This document shows positions 35,824 through 44,048 of a stretch of 64,000 nt of DNA, in pieces. The DNA comes from Mucilaginibacter conchicola (GTDB taxonomy: Bacteria; Bacteroidota; Bacteroidia; Sphingobacteriales; Sphingobacteriaceae). The notes under the pieces were generated by a model. That model saw nothing but the letters and a program-made list of their open reading frames with translations. It searched no databases and was not told the DNA's origin. The stretch is taken from NCBI RefSeq assembly GCF_003432115.1, contig NZ_QWDC01000001.1, positions 1,612,001 through 1,676,000 of the forward strand, in the 5' to 3' direction. Position numbers and translations under genes: made by a program. Within the stretch, counting starts at the first letter, position 1; every line of letters begins with the position of its first letter.

Positions 35824-36438
35824 ATGAAACCGTCAGCCTTATTACTATTCATCACCATGCTTTTAAACCTGGCAGGCTTTGCCCAGGTACATACTAAAGC
35901 GGTTGCCGATAGCACCGAAGCTGAACCTGCACGGTTTTGGCCCATAAGCGGGAGTAATGATCTGGGCACTTTGGGCCGCTATGCTAAGTTTACTGATGTT
36001 ATAGAAAAGGCTACGGGCCGCCCCTTTCCGCCAAACAAAACCTTTCTTCTTATCTGTTTATCATCGCTTGATTCGGGCAGGTACGATATTACCGACTGCA
36101 CTACCCCGGAATGCCGGAAAACATGGATTAAAGAGTTCGTTAAACAACTGGGTGGTAAACGAAAGGTTGAACCGATCATCTGGACGCCGGATACCACCAA
36201 CAAGTCCAATAATTATCAGGGGTATCCCGTTTACCCTATCCCGCTATACCAGATCATTCGTTTGTTTTACAGGCATGGTGTACCGCAGAACTTCGGTTTT
36301 GTAATTGTTAGCGACAATAGGAAAAGTTATTTAAAAGCTTATAATGATCCGCATGACAGGGACACCTCTAAAACCCTGATGCAATTTGCTTTAGATTTTT
36401 ACCGAAATACAGTTTTACGACCTGAAAACAAACCCTGA
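35824..36438 (+). CDS. Exported protein of unknown function
   Basis: 204 residues from ATG 35824 (the longer ORF from 35755 adds an unlikely second hydrophobic lead). Signal peptide MKPSALLLFITMLLNLAGFAQ. The mature part contains two Cys (SDCTTPECRK region) that could form a disulfide, a strand-rich middle (KVEPIIWTPDTTN) and a helical end. No family recognised. It stands alone, followed by a 770-bp repeat region. Confidence 0.65.
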   Translation: MKPSALLLFITMLLNLAGFAQVHTKAVADSTEAEPARFWPISGSNDLGTLGRYAKFTDVIEKATGRPFPPNKTFLLICLSSLDSGRYDITDCTTPECRKTWIKEFVKQLGGKRKVEPIIWTPDTTNKSNNYQGYPVYPIPLYQIIRLFYRHGVPQNFGFVIVSDNRKSYLKAYNDPHDRDTSKTLMQFALDFYRNTVLRPENKP

Positions 36439-36620
36439 TCTGCTCCTTGTTTTCGATATGTGCAGGTATTCACGTTCATGCACATGAATATTCATTAACG
36501 CCTGATAATCAACATTATGCAACTGATAGCATTTTGTCAGTAGTAAACAGATGTTCCCTGTTGCGCATATTTCGAATGTGCTGTGATCAGCGTCAGTCCG
36601 CTCAATTGCCGCGGAGGACT

Positions 36621-36646
36621 GTTACTTTGTTTTGATACAAAGTAAC
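36621..36646. repeat. TTACTTTG palindrome
   Basis: Perfect 10-bp arms around a 6-nt loop (TTTGAT), left boundary of the noncoding repeat region. Confidence 0.8.
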
Positions 36647-36868
36647 CAAAGATCAAGTCTGCAAAGAGGCTTCTTTCGCTCGAGGCCTTTGCCCTGCAAG
36701 CGGGCAGAAGCACAGGCTGCAACATCTTGCCGCTACTTTGTTCGCTCAAGGCCATCGCTTCAGGCAAGTATTGCTATGCCCTTGCCGTCGCACAGGCCAA
36801 CATTGTTCTGCCCGCTTTCGCCCGAAGCTTTTTTGCTGACAGGGTAGAGAAAAAACGTTACACCTGCG

Positions 36869-36957
36869 CGTCATTGCGAGGTACGAAGCAATCTCTTCAG
36901 GACAAGCGGCTCTGTAAGCCGGGGATTGCCACGTCGCTGTCGCTCCTCGCAATGACG
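36869..36957. repeat. REP-like inverted repeat, copy 5 (chimeric A/B arms)
   Basis: Left arm is type A (GAGGTACGAAGCAATCTC) while the right arm is type B (GATTGCCACGTCGCTGTCGCTCCTCG). Outer 12 bp pair, but the inner arms pair only in part. The loop contains the family core in reverse (GCGGCTCTGT). Confidence 0.9.
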
Positions 36958-36970
36958 CTGGTGGTGAGCT

Positions 36971-37076
36971 TGCGTTAGGGATTGAAGTGGATACCGGCCC
37001 GGCGAATAAGGCCTGCGCCATAGGCATCCCTTCGGGGCAGGCGTATGAACGGAAAGCCCGACCGCAGGGAACGCCC
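36971..37076 (+). ncRNA. Structured element resembling the flavo-1 RNA motif
   Basis: Begins TGCGTTAGGGATTGAAGTGG and ends GGAACGCCC; GCGTT (36972-36976) pairs with AACGC (37070-37074), and inside GCCTGC (37011-37016) pairs with GCAGGC (37037-37042) around a hairpin with CCC-TTCG-GGG (37028-37037). The first and last strings match my memory of the flavo-1 RNA consensus of Bacteroidota; strand is assumed from that. It lies ~110 nt before the lpdA -7 box, so it is not obviously part of that mRNA. Confidence 0.45.
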
Positions 37077-37181
37077 TTGTATAGTTGGCAGTTTTTAGTT
37101 TGCAGTTGGCACTCCGTTCCCATTGTGTCAATTAAGGCACATTTTAATTAAATAGCTATTTATAAGGCTGTAAACATTGCT

Positions 37182-37189
37182 TAACTTTG
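37182..37189 (+). promoter_or_regulatory. Candidate -7 box of lpdA
   Basis: TAACTTTG, 19 nt before the lpdA ATG, in the same TTGCTTAACTTTGC context as before atpD (GCTTAACTTTGC). Confidence 0.55.
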
Positions 37190-37208
37190 CCCACCAAAAT
37201 ACACTACT

Positions 37209-38612
37209 ATGCAATATGATGTTATCGTTGTAGGGTCTGGTCCTGGTGGTTATGTTGCTGCCATTCGCTGTGCCCAATTGGGGTTAAAAACCGCAATAGT
37301 CGAAAAATATAATACCCTTGGCGGTACCTGCCTTAATGTGGGCTGTATCCCGTCAAAAGCCCTGCTCGATTCGTCTGAGCATTACCACAATGCTGCGCAT
37401 GCTTTTGAAGCGCACGGCATTAAGCTGCAAAAACTGGGTATTGATTTTGGCCAGATGATAAAACGCAAACAGGAAGTTGTTGACGCCAATACCAGCGGCA
37501 TCACTTACCTGATGAAGAAAAACAAGATAGACGTACACCAGGGTGTAGGTTCTTTTAAAGATAAAAACACCATTACGGTTACTAAAGCTGATGGCACAGC
37601 TACCGAAATTACCGGTAAAAACGTGATCGTTGCTACAGGTTCAAAACCATCGAGCCTGCCTTTTTTGCCGATAGACAAGAAACGCATCATTACCTCTACC
37701 GAGGCTTTAACCCTTACCGAAATACCTAAACACCTGATATTGATTGGTGGTGGTGTTATTGGTTTGGAGCTGGGTTCGGTTTATGCACGTTTGGGTGCCA
37801 AAGTATCTGTAATTGAGTTTATGGATGGCATTATCCCTACCATGGATAAAGCCCTTGGCCGAGAGTTGCAGAAAGTGTTAAAGAAACTGGGCATGGATTT
37901 TTACCTTAACCACAAGGTAACCGGTGCCTCTGTTAAAGGCAAAGAGGTAACCGTAACTTTCGATAACGCTAAAGGCGAAAAACAAGAGCTTAAAGGCGAC
38001 TACTGTATGGTAGCTGTTGGTCGTGTGGCTTATACCGATGGTTTAGGTTTAGATAAAATAGGCATCACGGTTGAAGAGCGTGGCCGTAAGATCACCGTTG
38101 ATGAGCACCTGGAGACCAGCGTTAAAGGCGTTTATGCTATTGGCGATGTGATAAAAGGCGCTATGCTTGCTCACAAAGCTGAAGACGAAGGTACTTTTGT
38201 TGCCGAGATCATTGCCGGACAAAAACCACACATCAATTATAATTTGATCCCGGGCGTGGTTTATACCTGGCCAGAGGTTGCTGCAGTAGGTTTCACCGAG
38301 GAGCAGCTGAAAGAAAAAGGTACTAAATACAAAGTAGGCTCGTTCCCGTTCAAAGCCAGTGGCCGTGCACGTGCCAGCGGCGATACCGATGGTTTTGTAA
38401 AAGTATTGGCTGATGCTGCTACCGACGAGATCCTGGGTGTACACATGATAGGCCCACGTGCTGCGGATATGATAGCTGAGGCAGTTATTGCTATGGAGTT
38501 CCGTGCTTCTGCAGAGGACGTGACACGCGCAAGCCACGCTCACCCAACTTATACTGAAGCGATGAGAGAAGCTTGTTTAGCAGCGACAGAAAATCGCGCT
38601 ATTCATATCTAA
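37209..38612 (+). CDS. lpdA: Dihydrolipoamide dehydrogenase
   Basis: 467 residues. FAD GxGxxG at GSGPGGYVAAI, redox disulfide GGTCLNVGC (about 38-47), NAD domain GGGVIGLELGSVY (~180), second FAD motif YAIGDV (~310), and interface catalytic His/Glu HAHPTYTEAMREA near the C-terminus. It reoxidises lipoyl groups in pyruvate/2-oxoglutarate dehydrogenase complexes and the glycine cleavage system. Stands alone with its own promoter-like box and terminator. Confidence 0.97.
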   Translation: MQYDVIVVGSGPGGYVAAIRCAQLGLKTAIVEKYNTLGGTCLNVGCIPSKALLDSSEHYHNAAHAFEAHGIKLQKLGIDFGQMIKRKQEVVDANTSGITYLMKKNKIDVHQGVGSFKDKNTITVTKADGTATEITGKNVIVATGSKPSSLPFLPIDKKRIITSTEALTLTEIPKHLILIGGGVIGLELGSVYARLGAKVSVIEFMDGIIPTMDKALGRELQKVLKKLGMDFYLNHKVTGASVKGKEVTVTFDNAKGEKQELKGDYCMVAVGRVAYTDGLGLDKIGITVEERGRKITVDEHLETSVKGVYAIGDVIKGAMLAHKAEDEGTFVAEIIAGQKPHINYNLIPGVVYTWPEVAAVGFTEEQLKEKGTKYKVGSFPFKASGRARASGDTDGFVKVLADAATDEILGVHMIGPRAADMIAEAVIAMEFRASAEDVTRASHAHPTYTEAMREACLAATENRAIHI

Positions 38613-38633
38613 TTGATTTTAATATTATTCAAT

Positions 38634-38667
38634 AAAAAAGGCGTGCCATTTGGTACGCCTTTTTTAT
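38634..38667 (+). terminator. Terminator after lpdA
   Basis: AAAAAAGGCGTGCC pairs with GGTACGCCTTTTTT (one G-T pair) around a short ATTT loop, followed by more T. Confidence 0.88.
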
Positions 38668-38751
38668 TTATCTCTGAGCTGCCGCAAGCAATCCTCTTGT
38701 AAAGGAAATAACCCATAAACTGATAAGGGGTAAGTATCGTTCAAACAATTA

Positions 38752-38886
38752 ACTCACCCCGACATCGCTACGCTTGTCGACCCTCTCTTCGCTGCGCGAA
38801 AAGAGGGTGAGAAATTCTTATTTACTTACCCTCTTTGCTGCTTGCAGCAGAGAGGGTGGTCCAGCGTAGCGTAGACCGGGTGAGTC
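38752..38886. repeat. Three-armed (cloverleaf-like) GC-rich inverted repeat
   Basis: Outer arms ACTCACCCCG...ATCGCTACGCTTGTCG (from 38752) and its imperfect complement ending at 38886 (CAGCGTAGCGTAGACCGGGTGAGT). Between them stand two independent hairpins: ACCCTCTCTTCGC...AAAAGAGGGT (38780-38809) and ACCCTCTTTGCTGC...GCAGAGAGGGT (38828-38857). The fold is a three-way junction. Confidence 0.75.
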
Positions 38887-38966
38887 AACTCTGCGATGTT
38901 TAATTACGCGCGATTATCCTTGCGGCAGCAAAACAAAAAAACATTACAACTTTCCAACGTTACAAC

Positions 38967-39023
38967 AGACAGAATAAATAAAAAAGGGACACTCATCGTG
39001 TCCCTTTTTTATTTATTCTGTCT
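38967..39023 (-). terminator. Very long perfect terminator stem covering the permease stop codon
   Basis: 26-bp perfect inverted repeat: AGACAGAATAAATAAAAAAG... at 38967-38992 and its complement at 38998-39023, loop TCATC. The right arm includes the last codons and stop (39013-39023) of the minus-strand permease. GGGACAC/GTGTCCC next to an A/T-run is the classical terminator core. Confidence 0.9.
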
Positions 39024-41376
39024 TTATGCTTTTAATTGGATTAGCTAACGCAGCCTTTGCTGCCTGGAAACTTACGGTTATCACCGCTATAAGCACTGCT
39101 ACCAGGCCGGAGTATAGGAATATCGTCCAGCTAATCTGGATACGGTAGTTAAAATCCTGCAGCCATTTGCTCATGAACCACCAGCCAATTGGCGCGGCTA
39201 TCAATACGGATATTAATACCAGTACCACAAAATCGCGGGTGAGTAGTTGCATGAGGTTTACAATGCCTGCGCCTAATACCTTGCGGATGCCGATCTCTTT
39301 TGAGCGGCTCTCGGCTACGTAAGCTGCCAGCCCGAACAAGCCCAGGCATGAGATAATAATGGTTAAGGCCGAGAACGTAAAAGCGATCTTGCCAACGCGC
39401 TGCTCGTTCTTAAACTTGGCGGCATAAGCCTGGTCTACAAAACTGTACTGGAACGGATAAGCCGGATTATATTTTTTGAAGATAGCCTCGGCTGCTTTTA
39501 AACTTTCAGACGGGCGCTTATTTGGATTAAGCCTGAAGGTAAGCGCATTAGACCATCTTTTAGAACCGAATACCATCATGGGGTTGATATCCTGAGACGG
39601 GGAACCGATAATAAAGTTTTTGATAACGCCTACAACAGTCATGCGGGAACCGCCATTATTGATAACCGTTTGCCCAACAGGGTCTTTTAAGCCCATCAAC
39701 TTCACGGCGGCTTCGTTAATGATCACCGCGCTTGAGTCTGACGGGTACTTATTGAAATCGATATCGCGGCCGGCTATCAGTTTAAAGCCGAAGGTTTTTA
39801 CAAAATCGCCGGTGGTACCAAACCTGCTAAAGCTGGCTTCTTTATGGCTGGCATCCATATCGCCCCAGTTAAAGCCCGAGCCCTGGCTACCATCAATAGT
39901 GACCGACATACTGGTTTTACTTACCGCCACGGCTGCCCCACTGCTTAGCAGATCATTCTTTAAAGCATCAAAGCTTTTGTTGATCGCATCATTCACCGGA
40001 TGCTCCACCAGGTTATTGCGCACATAGCCATTATCGCGGCTTTGCACATGCTCTATTTGCTGGTAAATAATAATGGTAGAGATAATGAGGACGATAGCCA
40101 CAGTAAATTGTGTGACCACCAACACCTTGCGCGGACTAATAACCTGTGCTTTGGCTTTGAACAAACCCTTAAGCACCTTAACCGGCCTGAATGATGACAG
40201 GTAGAAAGCAGGATAACTACCCGCAAGCAAACCTGTAAAAAGTATAAAACCGATACCGGATAACCACAGATAAGGGCTGCTGTAATTAATACTTAGGTTG
40301 ATGCCTGTTAGCTGGTTAAAGGCGGGCAGCGTTAGCTGCACCAGTACAACCGCCAGCACTCCGGATATAATTGTAATGAGGATTGATTCGGTTAAAAACT
40401 GTTTGATGATAGCAAAACGGTTAGCACCTATCACTTTACGCACGCCAACTTCTTTACCGCGTTTTTCGCTTTGGGCGGTGCTAAGGTTCATGAAGTTGAT
40501 GCAGGCTACCAGCAATATCAGCCCGGCAATACCTAATAAGATCCTCACAGTTTCTATAGCTCCGCCAACAGCCACGCCGTTCTCAAACCTCGAGTTGAGA
40601 TGCCATTTAGATGATGGATGCAGGAATATGCCGAAATGCAGGCCGGGGTCATGATCCCTCAGTATGTTTTTGATCTTATTATCAAGCGCGGCTACATTGG
40701 TACCCGGCTCCAGCTGCACGTAGGTGTTAAAGCTGGCGTTACCCCAGTTGTTAGCCTCTGATGTGCCGATTAATGGTTGTATGGATACAAGGTAATCAAA
40801 TTTAAACTGCGTGTTAGATGGCGGATCGTTTACAACGCCGGTTACTTTATAGTTCTCTTTATCGTTTATGCGCAGTACTTTATCGGTTGGGTCTTCGCTG
40901 CCGAAGATGCTTTTGGCCAGGCTTGCGCTTAGTACAATGCCTTTAGGGTCGTCTAAAGCATGCTCGCTGCCGTTCACCATCGGGAAGCTGAACATGCTTA
41001 AAAATTGCGGGTCTACATCCAAACCGGTGGCTACTATGCTTTTCTCTTTGTAATTAAACAGGCGGTCGTTTGGCCAGTAAACACGGGCAGCGGCTTTTAT
41101 CTCAGGAAATTTCTGTTTTAACTCAGGTGCAATGGGCGCCGAGGTAATATCCCAGGTGTAGATATTGCCAGCAGGGTCTTTATCAGATTTGTTCCAAACC
41201 TTGTAAAGGTTATCGGCATTTTTATGGAAGCGGTCAAAACTAAGTTCGTTTTGTACCCAGGTAAATATCAGGATGGCACCGCACATGCCGGTAGCCAGGC
41301 CTGCAATGTTGATAAATGAAAAACCTTTGTTTTTCCACAGGTTACGCCAGGCAATTTTGAAATAGTTTTTTATCAT
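39013..41376 (-). CDS. MacB/FtsX-type ABC transporter permease
   Basis: 787 residues, paralogue of the protein at 8563-10983 with the same layout: membrane segment ~20-42, periplasmic domain, FtsX domain with KEVGVRKVIGANR and membrane segments (~285-400), membrane hinge (~430), second periplasmic domain, final FtsX domain with KEIGIRKVLGAG. The opening (MIKNYFKIAWRNLWKNKGFSFINIAGL) is characteristic. No ATPase is adjacent. Its 3' end is embedded in a 26-bp terminator stem. Confidence 0.88.
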   Translation of the reverse strand: MIKNYFKIAWRNLWKNKGFSFINIAGLATGMCGAILIFTWVQNELSFDRFHKNADNLYKVWNKSDKDPAGNIYTWDITSAPIAPELKQKFPEIKAAARVYWPNDRLFNYKEKSIVATGLDVDPQFLSMFSFPMVNGSEHALDDPKGIVLSASLAKSIFGSEDPTDKVLRINDKENYKVTGVVNDPPSNTQFKFDYLVSIQPLIGTSEANNWGNASFNTYVQLEPGTNVAALDNKIKNILRDHDPGLHFGIFLHPSSKWHLNSRFENGVAVGGAIETVRILLGIAGLILLVACINFMNLSTAQSEKRGKEVGVRKVIGANRFAIIKQFLTESILITIISGVLAVVLVQLTLPAFNQLTGINLSINYSSPYLWLSGIGFILFTGLLAGSYPAFYLSSFRPVKVLKGLFKAKAQVISPRKVLVVTQFTVAIVLIISTIIIYQQIEHVQSRDNGYVRNNLVEHPVNDAINKSFDALKNDLLSSGAAVAVSKTSMSVTIDGSQGSGFNWGDMDASHKEASFSRFGTTGDFVKTFGFKLIAGRDIDFNKYPSDSSAVIINEAAVKLMGLKDPVGQTVINNGGSRMTVVGVIKNFIIGSPSQDINPMMVFGSKRWSNALTFRLNPNKRPSESLKAAEAIFKKYNPAYPFQYSFVDQAYAAKFKNEQRVGKIAFTFSALTIIISCLGLFGLAAYVAESRSKEIGIRKVLGAGIVNLMQLLTRDFVVLVLISVLIAAPIGWWFMSKWLQDFNYRIQISWTIFLYSGLVAVLIAVITVSFQAAKAALANPIKSIKTE

Positions 41377-41548
41377 AACCGGTTGATATATGCTTATATG
41401 ATAATAAAGCTTGTGCCATTAATACAAATTACTATAAATCAATGCTTTATAAATAAAACAACACAAACAACCGTTCGGAAACGAACAGTTAACGTGCGGG
41501 TGCATTACAGTAACAGGCTGACATTAGCCCATATACAGATGTTTTCAT

Positions 41549-41556
41549 TAACTTTG
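41549..41556 (+). promoter_or_regulatory. Candidate -7 box before the redoxin-crtZ pair
   Basis: TAACTTTG, 20 nt before the ATG at 41577; -33 element unclear. Confidence 0.45.
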
Positions 41557-41576
41557 GATATCAAACACCAAACCTT

Positions 41577-42215
41577 ATGAAACACACCCTATCTGCCATT
41601 TTGCTGTTTTTATTATTTGCAACTTTTACGGCAAAGGCCCAAACAGCAAGCTCCAAAAAAACACCTATAACCACTATCCCTGATATTGACCTACTTGATA
41701 TAAACGGCAAAGCTGTAAAACTAAGAGATTTGGCTAAAAACAAAGTACTGTTTATTGATAACTGGTTTATCCCCTGCCCGCCATGTTTTATTGAGATGAA
41801 GATGCTGCATGACCTGCAGGCAAAGTATGCTGGTAATAAAGATTTTTGCTTTATCACCATCAGCCGTACCGACAGGGAGATCGTAAAGAAATTTATCGCC
41901 AAAGATCCCTCGCTTAAAAAATATGTGGACCAGTATCAATACTTCAGTACTTTAGATCACTTTAAGCTGCCTGTATATTTCCTGCCGGGATGCGACGCTA
42001 AGGTTGAGCTTGGTGGTAAAACGGTACATGGCCTGCAGCCCGATAACCCGGCTAAATGCGCCGACAATGTATTCGGCTTTGAGGGGTTCCCGGCTGCGTT
42101 CATTTTTGATAAACAGGGCAAACTTATATATAACGAAATTGGTTATGATGGCAAACACGAAGCCGCTATGGCCAAAATAGAAGAAGTATTAAAACCGGCA
42201 CTGGCCGCTAAATAA
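41577..42215 (+). CDS. Exported thioredoxin-like redoxin (TlpA/ResA type)
   Basis: 212 residues with signal peptide MKHTLSAILLFLLFATFTAKAQ. The thioredoxin fold opens with PDIDLLDINGKAVKLRDLA, and the active-site region is IDNWFIPCPPCFIEM, so the redox motif is CPPC preceded by PC (three cysteines within five residues). A cis-Pro-type GFPAAFIFDKQGK lies near the C-terminus. Probably a periplasmic thiol reductase. It is followed after one base by crtZ, so the two are presumably co-transcribed although no functional link is obvious. Confidence 0.85.
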   Translation: MKHTLSAILLFLLFATFTAKAQTASSKKTPITTIPDIDLLDINGKAVKLRDLAKNKVLFIDNWFIPCPPCFIEMKMLHDLQAKYAGNKDFCFITISRTDREIVKKFIAKDPSLKKYVDQYQYFSTLDHFKLPVYFLPGCDAKVELGGKTVHGLQPDNPAKCADNVFGFEGFPAAFIFDKQGKLIYNEIGYDGKHEAAMAKIEEVLKPALAAK

Positions 42216-42216
42216 T

Positions 42217-42654
42217 ATGATACTAATTGATACAGGTATAGTTTTGCTCACCATTGCCGTAATGGAACTGCTCTCATGGGCTATGCATAAATACCTGTTT
42301 CACGGACCGCTTTGGTTTATCCACAAAACCCATCACCAGCAACGCCACGGCTGGTTTGAGCTGAATGATCTTTTCAGCATTGGCTTTGCAGCATTCTCGC
42401 TCTGGCTGATGTGGCTGGGGCACTTTACCTTGGATTATCGATTCTGGATTGGCCTCGGTATTACCATCTACGGCATTATCTACTTCATCTTTCACGATTG
42501 GTTTATCCATAACCGTTTCAAGGCATTTAAAAGTACTAACCGCTATTTGATGGGTATCCGCCGGGCGCATAAAATGCACCATAAGTCAACGGAAAAAAAC
42601 CCGTCGGAAGAGTTTGGGTTGCTGGTGGCGAGCAGGAAGTGGTTTAAGAGGTAA
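42217..42654 (+). CDS. crtZ: Beta-carotene hydroxylase
   Basis: 145 residues, four membrane segments. All histidine boxes of the fatty-acid-hydroxylase-type diiron carotenoid hydroxylases are visible: HKYLFH, HKTHH, HDWFIHNR and HKMHH. It adds 3-hydroxyl groups to the beta-ionone rings, giving zeaxanthin from beta-carotene at the membrane. It lies 1 nt after the redoxin stop and is separated from crtY/crtB/crtI by murB and a sigma factor. A REP-like element follows 13 nt after the stop. Confidence 0.92.
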   Translation: MILIDTGIVLLTIAVMELLSWAMHKYLFHGPLWFIHKTHHQQRHGWFELNDLFSIGFAAFSLWLMWLGHFTLDYRFWIGLGITIYGIIYFIFHDWFIHNRFKAFKSTNRYLMGIRRAHKMHHKSTEKNPSEEFGLLVASRKWFKR

Positions 42655-42667
42655 TCAATCTTCAACG

Positions 42668-42749
42668 CGTCATTGCGAGGAACGAAGCAATCTCTAAACT
42701 GTGCAGAGCCATTTGTCCTAAAGAGATTGCTTCGTTCCTCGCAATGACG
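42668..42749. repeat. REP-like inverted repeat, copy 6 (arm type A)
   Basis: Perfect arms of about 28 bp, CGTCATTGCGAGGAACGAAG... and complement; loop CAGAGCC shows a diverged core. Lies between crtZ and murB, 29 nt before the murB start. Confidence 0.95.
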
Positions 42750-42778
42750 TATCAATATTTTTCCCGAAATTCGCCCAC

Positions 42779-43798
42779 ATGCTGCAAATACAGGAAAACG
42801 TATCCCTTAAAAACTTTAACACCTTTGGTATTGATGTTAATGCCCGCTACTTTGCTGAGATAAACCACGAAGCAGACCTGGCCGAGCTTTTTGCCGACCC
42901 GCAATGGCAGCAAATACAGCGCCTTGTACTGGGCGGCGGCAGTAATATGCTATTGGTGAACAATTTTGAAGGACTGGTTATCCGTTTAAACATCCGTGGT
43001 ATTGAGCACCGCATAAGCCATGATGATGTGTATGTTGAAGCCGGCGCCGGCGAGGTTTGGAACGACCTGGTAAACTACTGCGTAACCCGCGGTTATGCCG
43101 GTATGGAAAACCTGAGCCTTATCCCCGGCTCTGTAGGTGCATCGCCTATCCAAAATATCGGCGCTTATGGTGTAGAGCTGAAAGATGTATTTGAAAGCTG
43201 CCGTGCGTTTGAGATAGCTACCGGTGAGTTCCGCACCTTTACCCATGCCGACTGCAAATTTGGCTACCGCGAAAGTGTATTTAAAGGCGAACTGGCCGGG
43301 CAGTATATTATCACCTCGGTCAAGTTTAAGCTATCGCTTAATGCTAACCTTAATTTAAAATATGGTGCTATTGAGCAGGAGCTTACTAACCGCGGTATCG
43401 AAGTGCCCACTATAAAAGATGTATCGCAGGTGGTATCGCACATCCGTGTATCAAAACTGCCCGATCCATCAACCATAGGCAACGCCGGTAGCTTTTTCAA
43501 AAACCCTGTAATTACCCTGCGCGAGTTTGAGCCTATCCTTGCCCAACATCCCGATGTGGTGAACTACCCTGCTCCTGATAACATGGTAAAACTTGCTGCC
43601 GGCTGGTTAATTGAACAGTGCGGCTGGAAGGGAAAACAGGTAGGCCACACAGGTACCTGGAAGAACCAGGCGCTGGTTTTAGTGAACCATGGCGGCGCAA
43701 CGGGCGAAGAAGTGTACAACTTTTCGTCGCAAATTATAGACAGTGTGTACGATAAATTTGGCGTTTCACTACAACGTGAAGTAAATATTGTACGCTAA
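42779..43798 (+). CDS. murB: UDP-N-acetylenolpyruvoylglucosamine reductase
   Basis: 339 residues. FAD-binding LGGGSNMLLV (~57), IPGSVGASPIQNIGAYGVELKD (~120, given here in part: GSVGASPIQNIGAYG), the active-site Ser/Lys region GNAGSFFKNPVI, and the C-terminal LQREVNIV with its conserved Glu. Length near that of the E. coli-type (type I) enzyme with the extra Tyr loop. Makes UDP-MurNAc in the cytoplasm. Confidence 0.96.
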   Translation: MLQIQENVSLKNFNTFGIDVNARYFAEINHEADLAELFADPQWQQIQRLVLGGGSNMLLVNNFEGLVIRLNIRGIEHRISHDDVYVEAGAGEVWNDLVNYCVTRGYAGMENLSLIPGSVGASPIQNIGAYGVELKDVFESCRAFEIATGEFRTFTHADCKFGYRESVFKGELAGQYIITSVKFKLSLNANLNLKYGAIEQELTNRGIEVPTIKDVSQVVSHIRVSKLPDPSTIGNAGSFFKNPVITLREFEPILAQHPDVVNYPAPDNMVKLAAGWLIEQCGWKGKQVGHTGTWKNQALVLVNHGGATGEEVYNFSSQIIDSVYDKFGVSLQREVNIVR

Positions 43799-44048
43799 GC
43801 GGTGCAATAAACTTAATTTATTTCCCATCCCGTTCATTTACAAAAACTTAATGTAGCAACTAATTGTTGTGGCAATAAGGCTCGCCTTTTACGTGTAATT
43901 AAGTTGTCATTGCATTGTAATCTACTTGTTTACAGCAATTTAAAACCACATTTTAAATACGTCTGAGTGTTCACTGTTAGTTAATCAACACCTGATAACC
44001 TGCCATAGTTTTCATTCAATTTTCATTACTGGTATCGTGTTTGTATAA

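Larger units (their letters stand above)
36439..37208. other. 770-bp noncoding repeat-rich region
   Basis: No credible gene. In order: a hairpin GTTACTTTGT-TTTGAT-ACAAAGTAAC at 36621-36646; about 220 bp of GC-rich sequence with repeated words (CTTTCGCTCGAGGCC, TTCGCTCAAGGCC); a chimeric REP-like element at 36869-36957; a structured element at 36971-37076; then the lpdA promoter at 37182. The hairpin plus GCGTTAGGGAT combination recurs in many Bacteroidota intergenic regions as far as I recall. Confidence 0.7.
38613..39012. other. 400-bp noncoding region between lpdA and convergent permease
   Basis: Holds the lpdA terminator (38634-38667), a three-armed GC-rich inverted repeat (38752-38886) and the long terminator of the permease (38967-39023). 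No ORF supported. Confidence 0.75.

Noticed and set aside
36746-37131. Minus-strand ORFs in the repeat-rich gap, including one of 125 codons
   Set aside because: They run through a REP-like element and the structured element, have biased composition (Arg, Pro, Ala, Ser) and no domain; treated as chance ORFs in GC-rich repeats.
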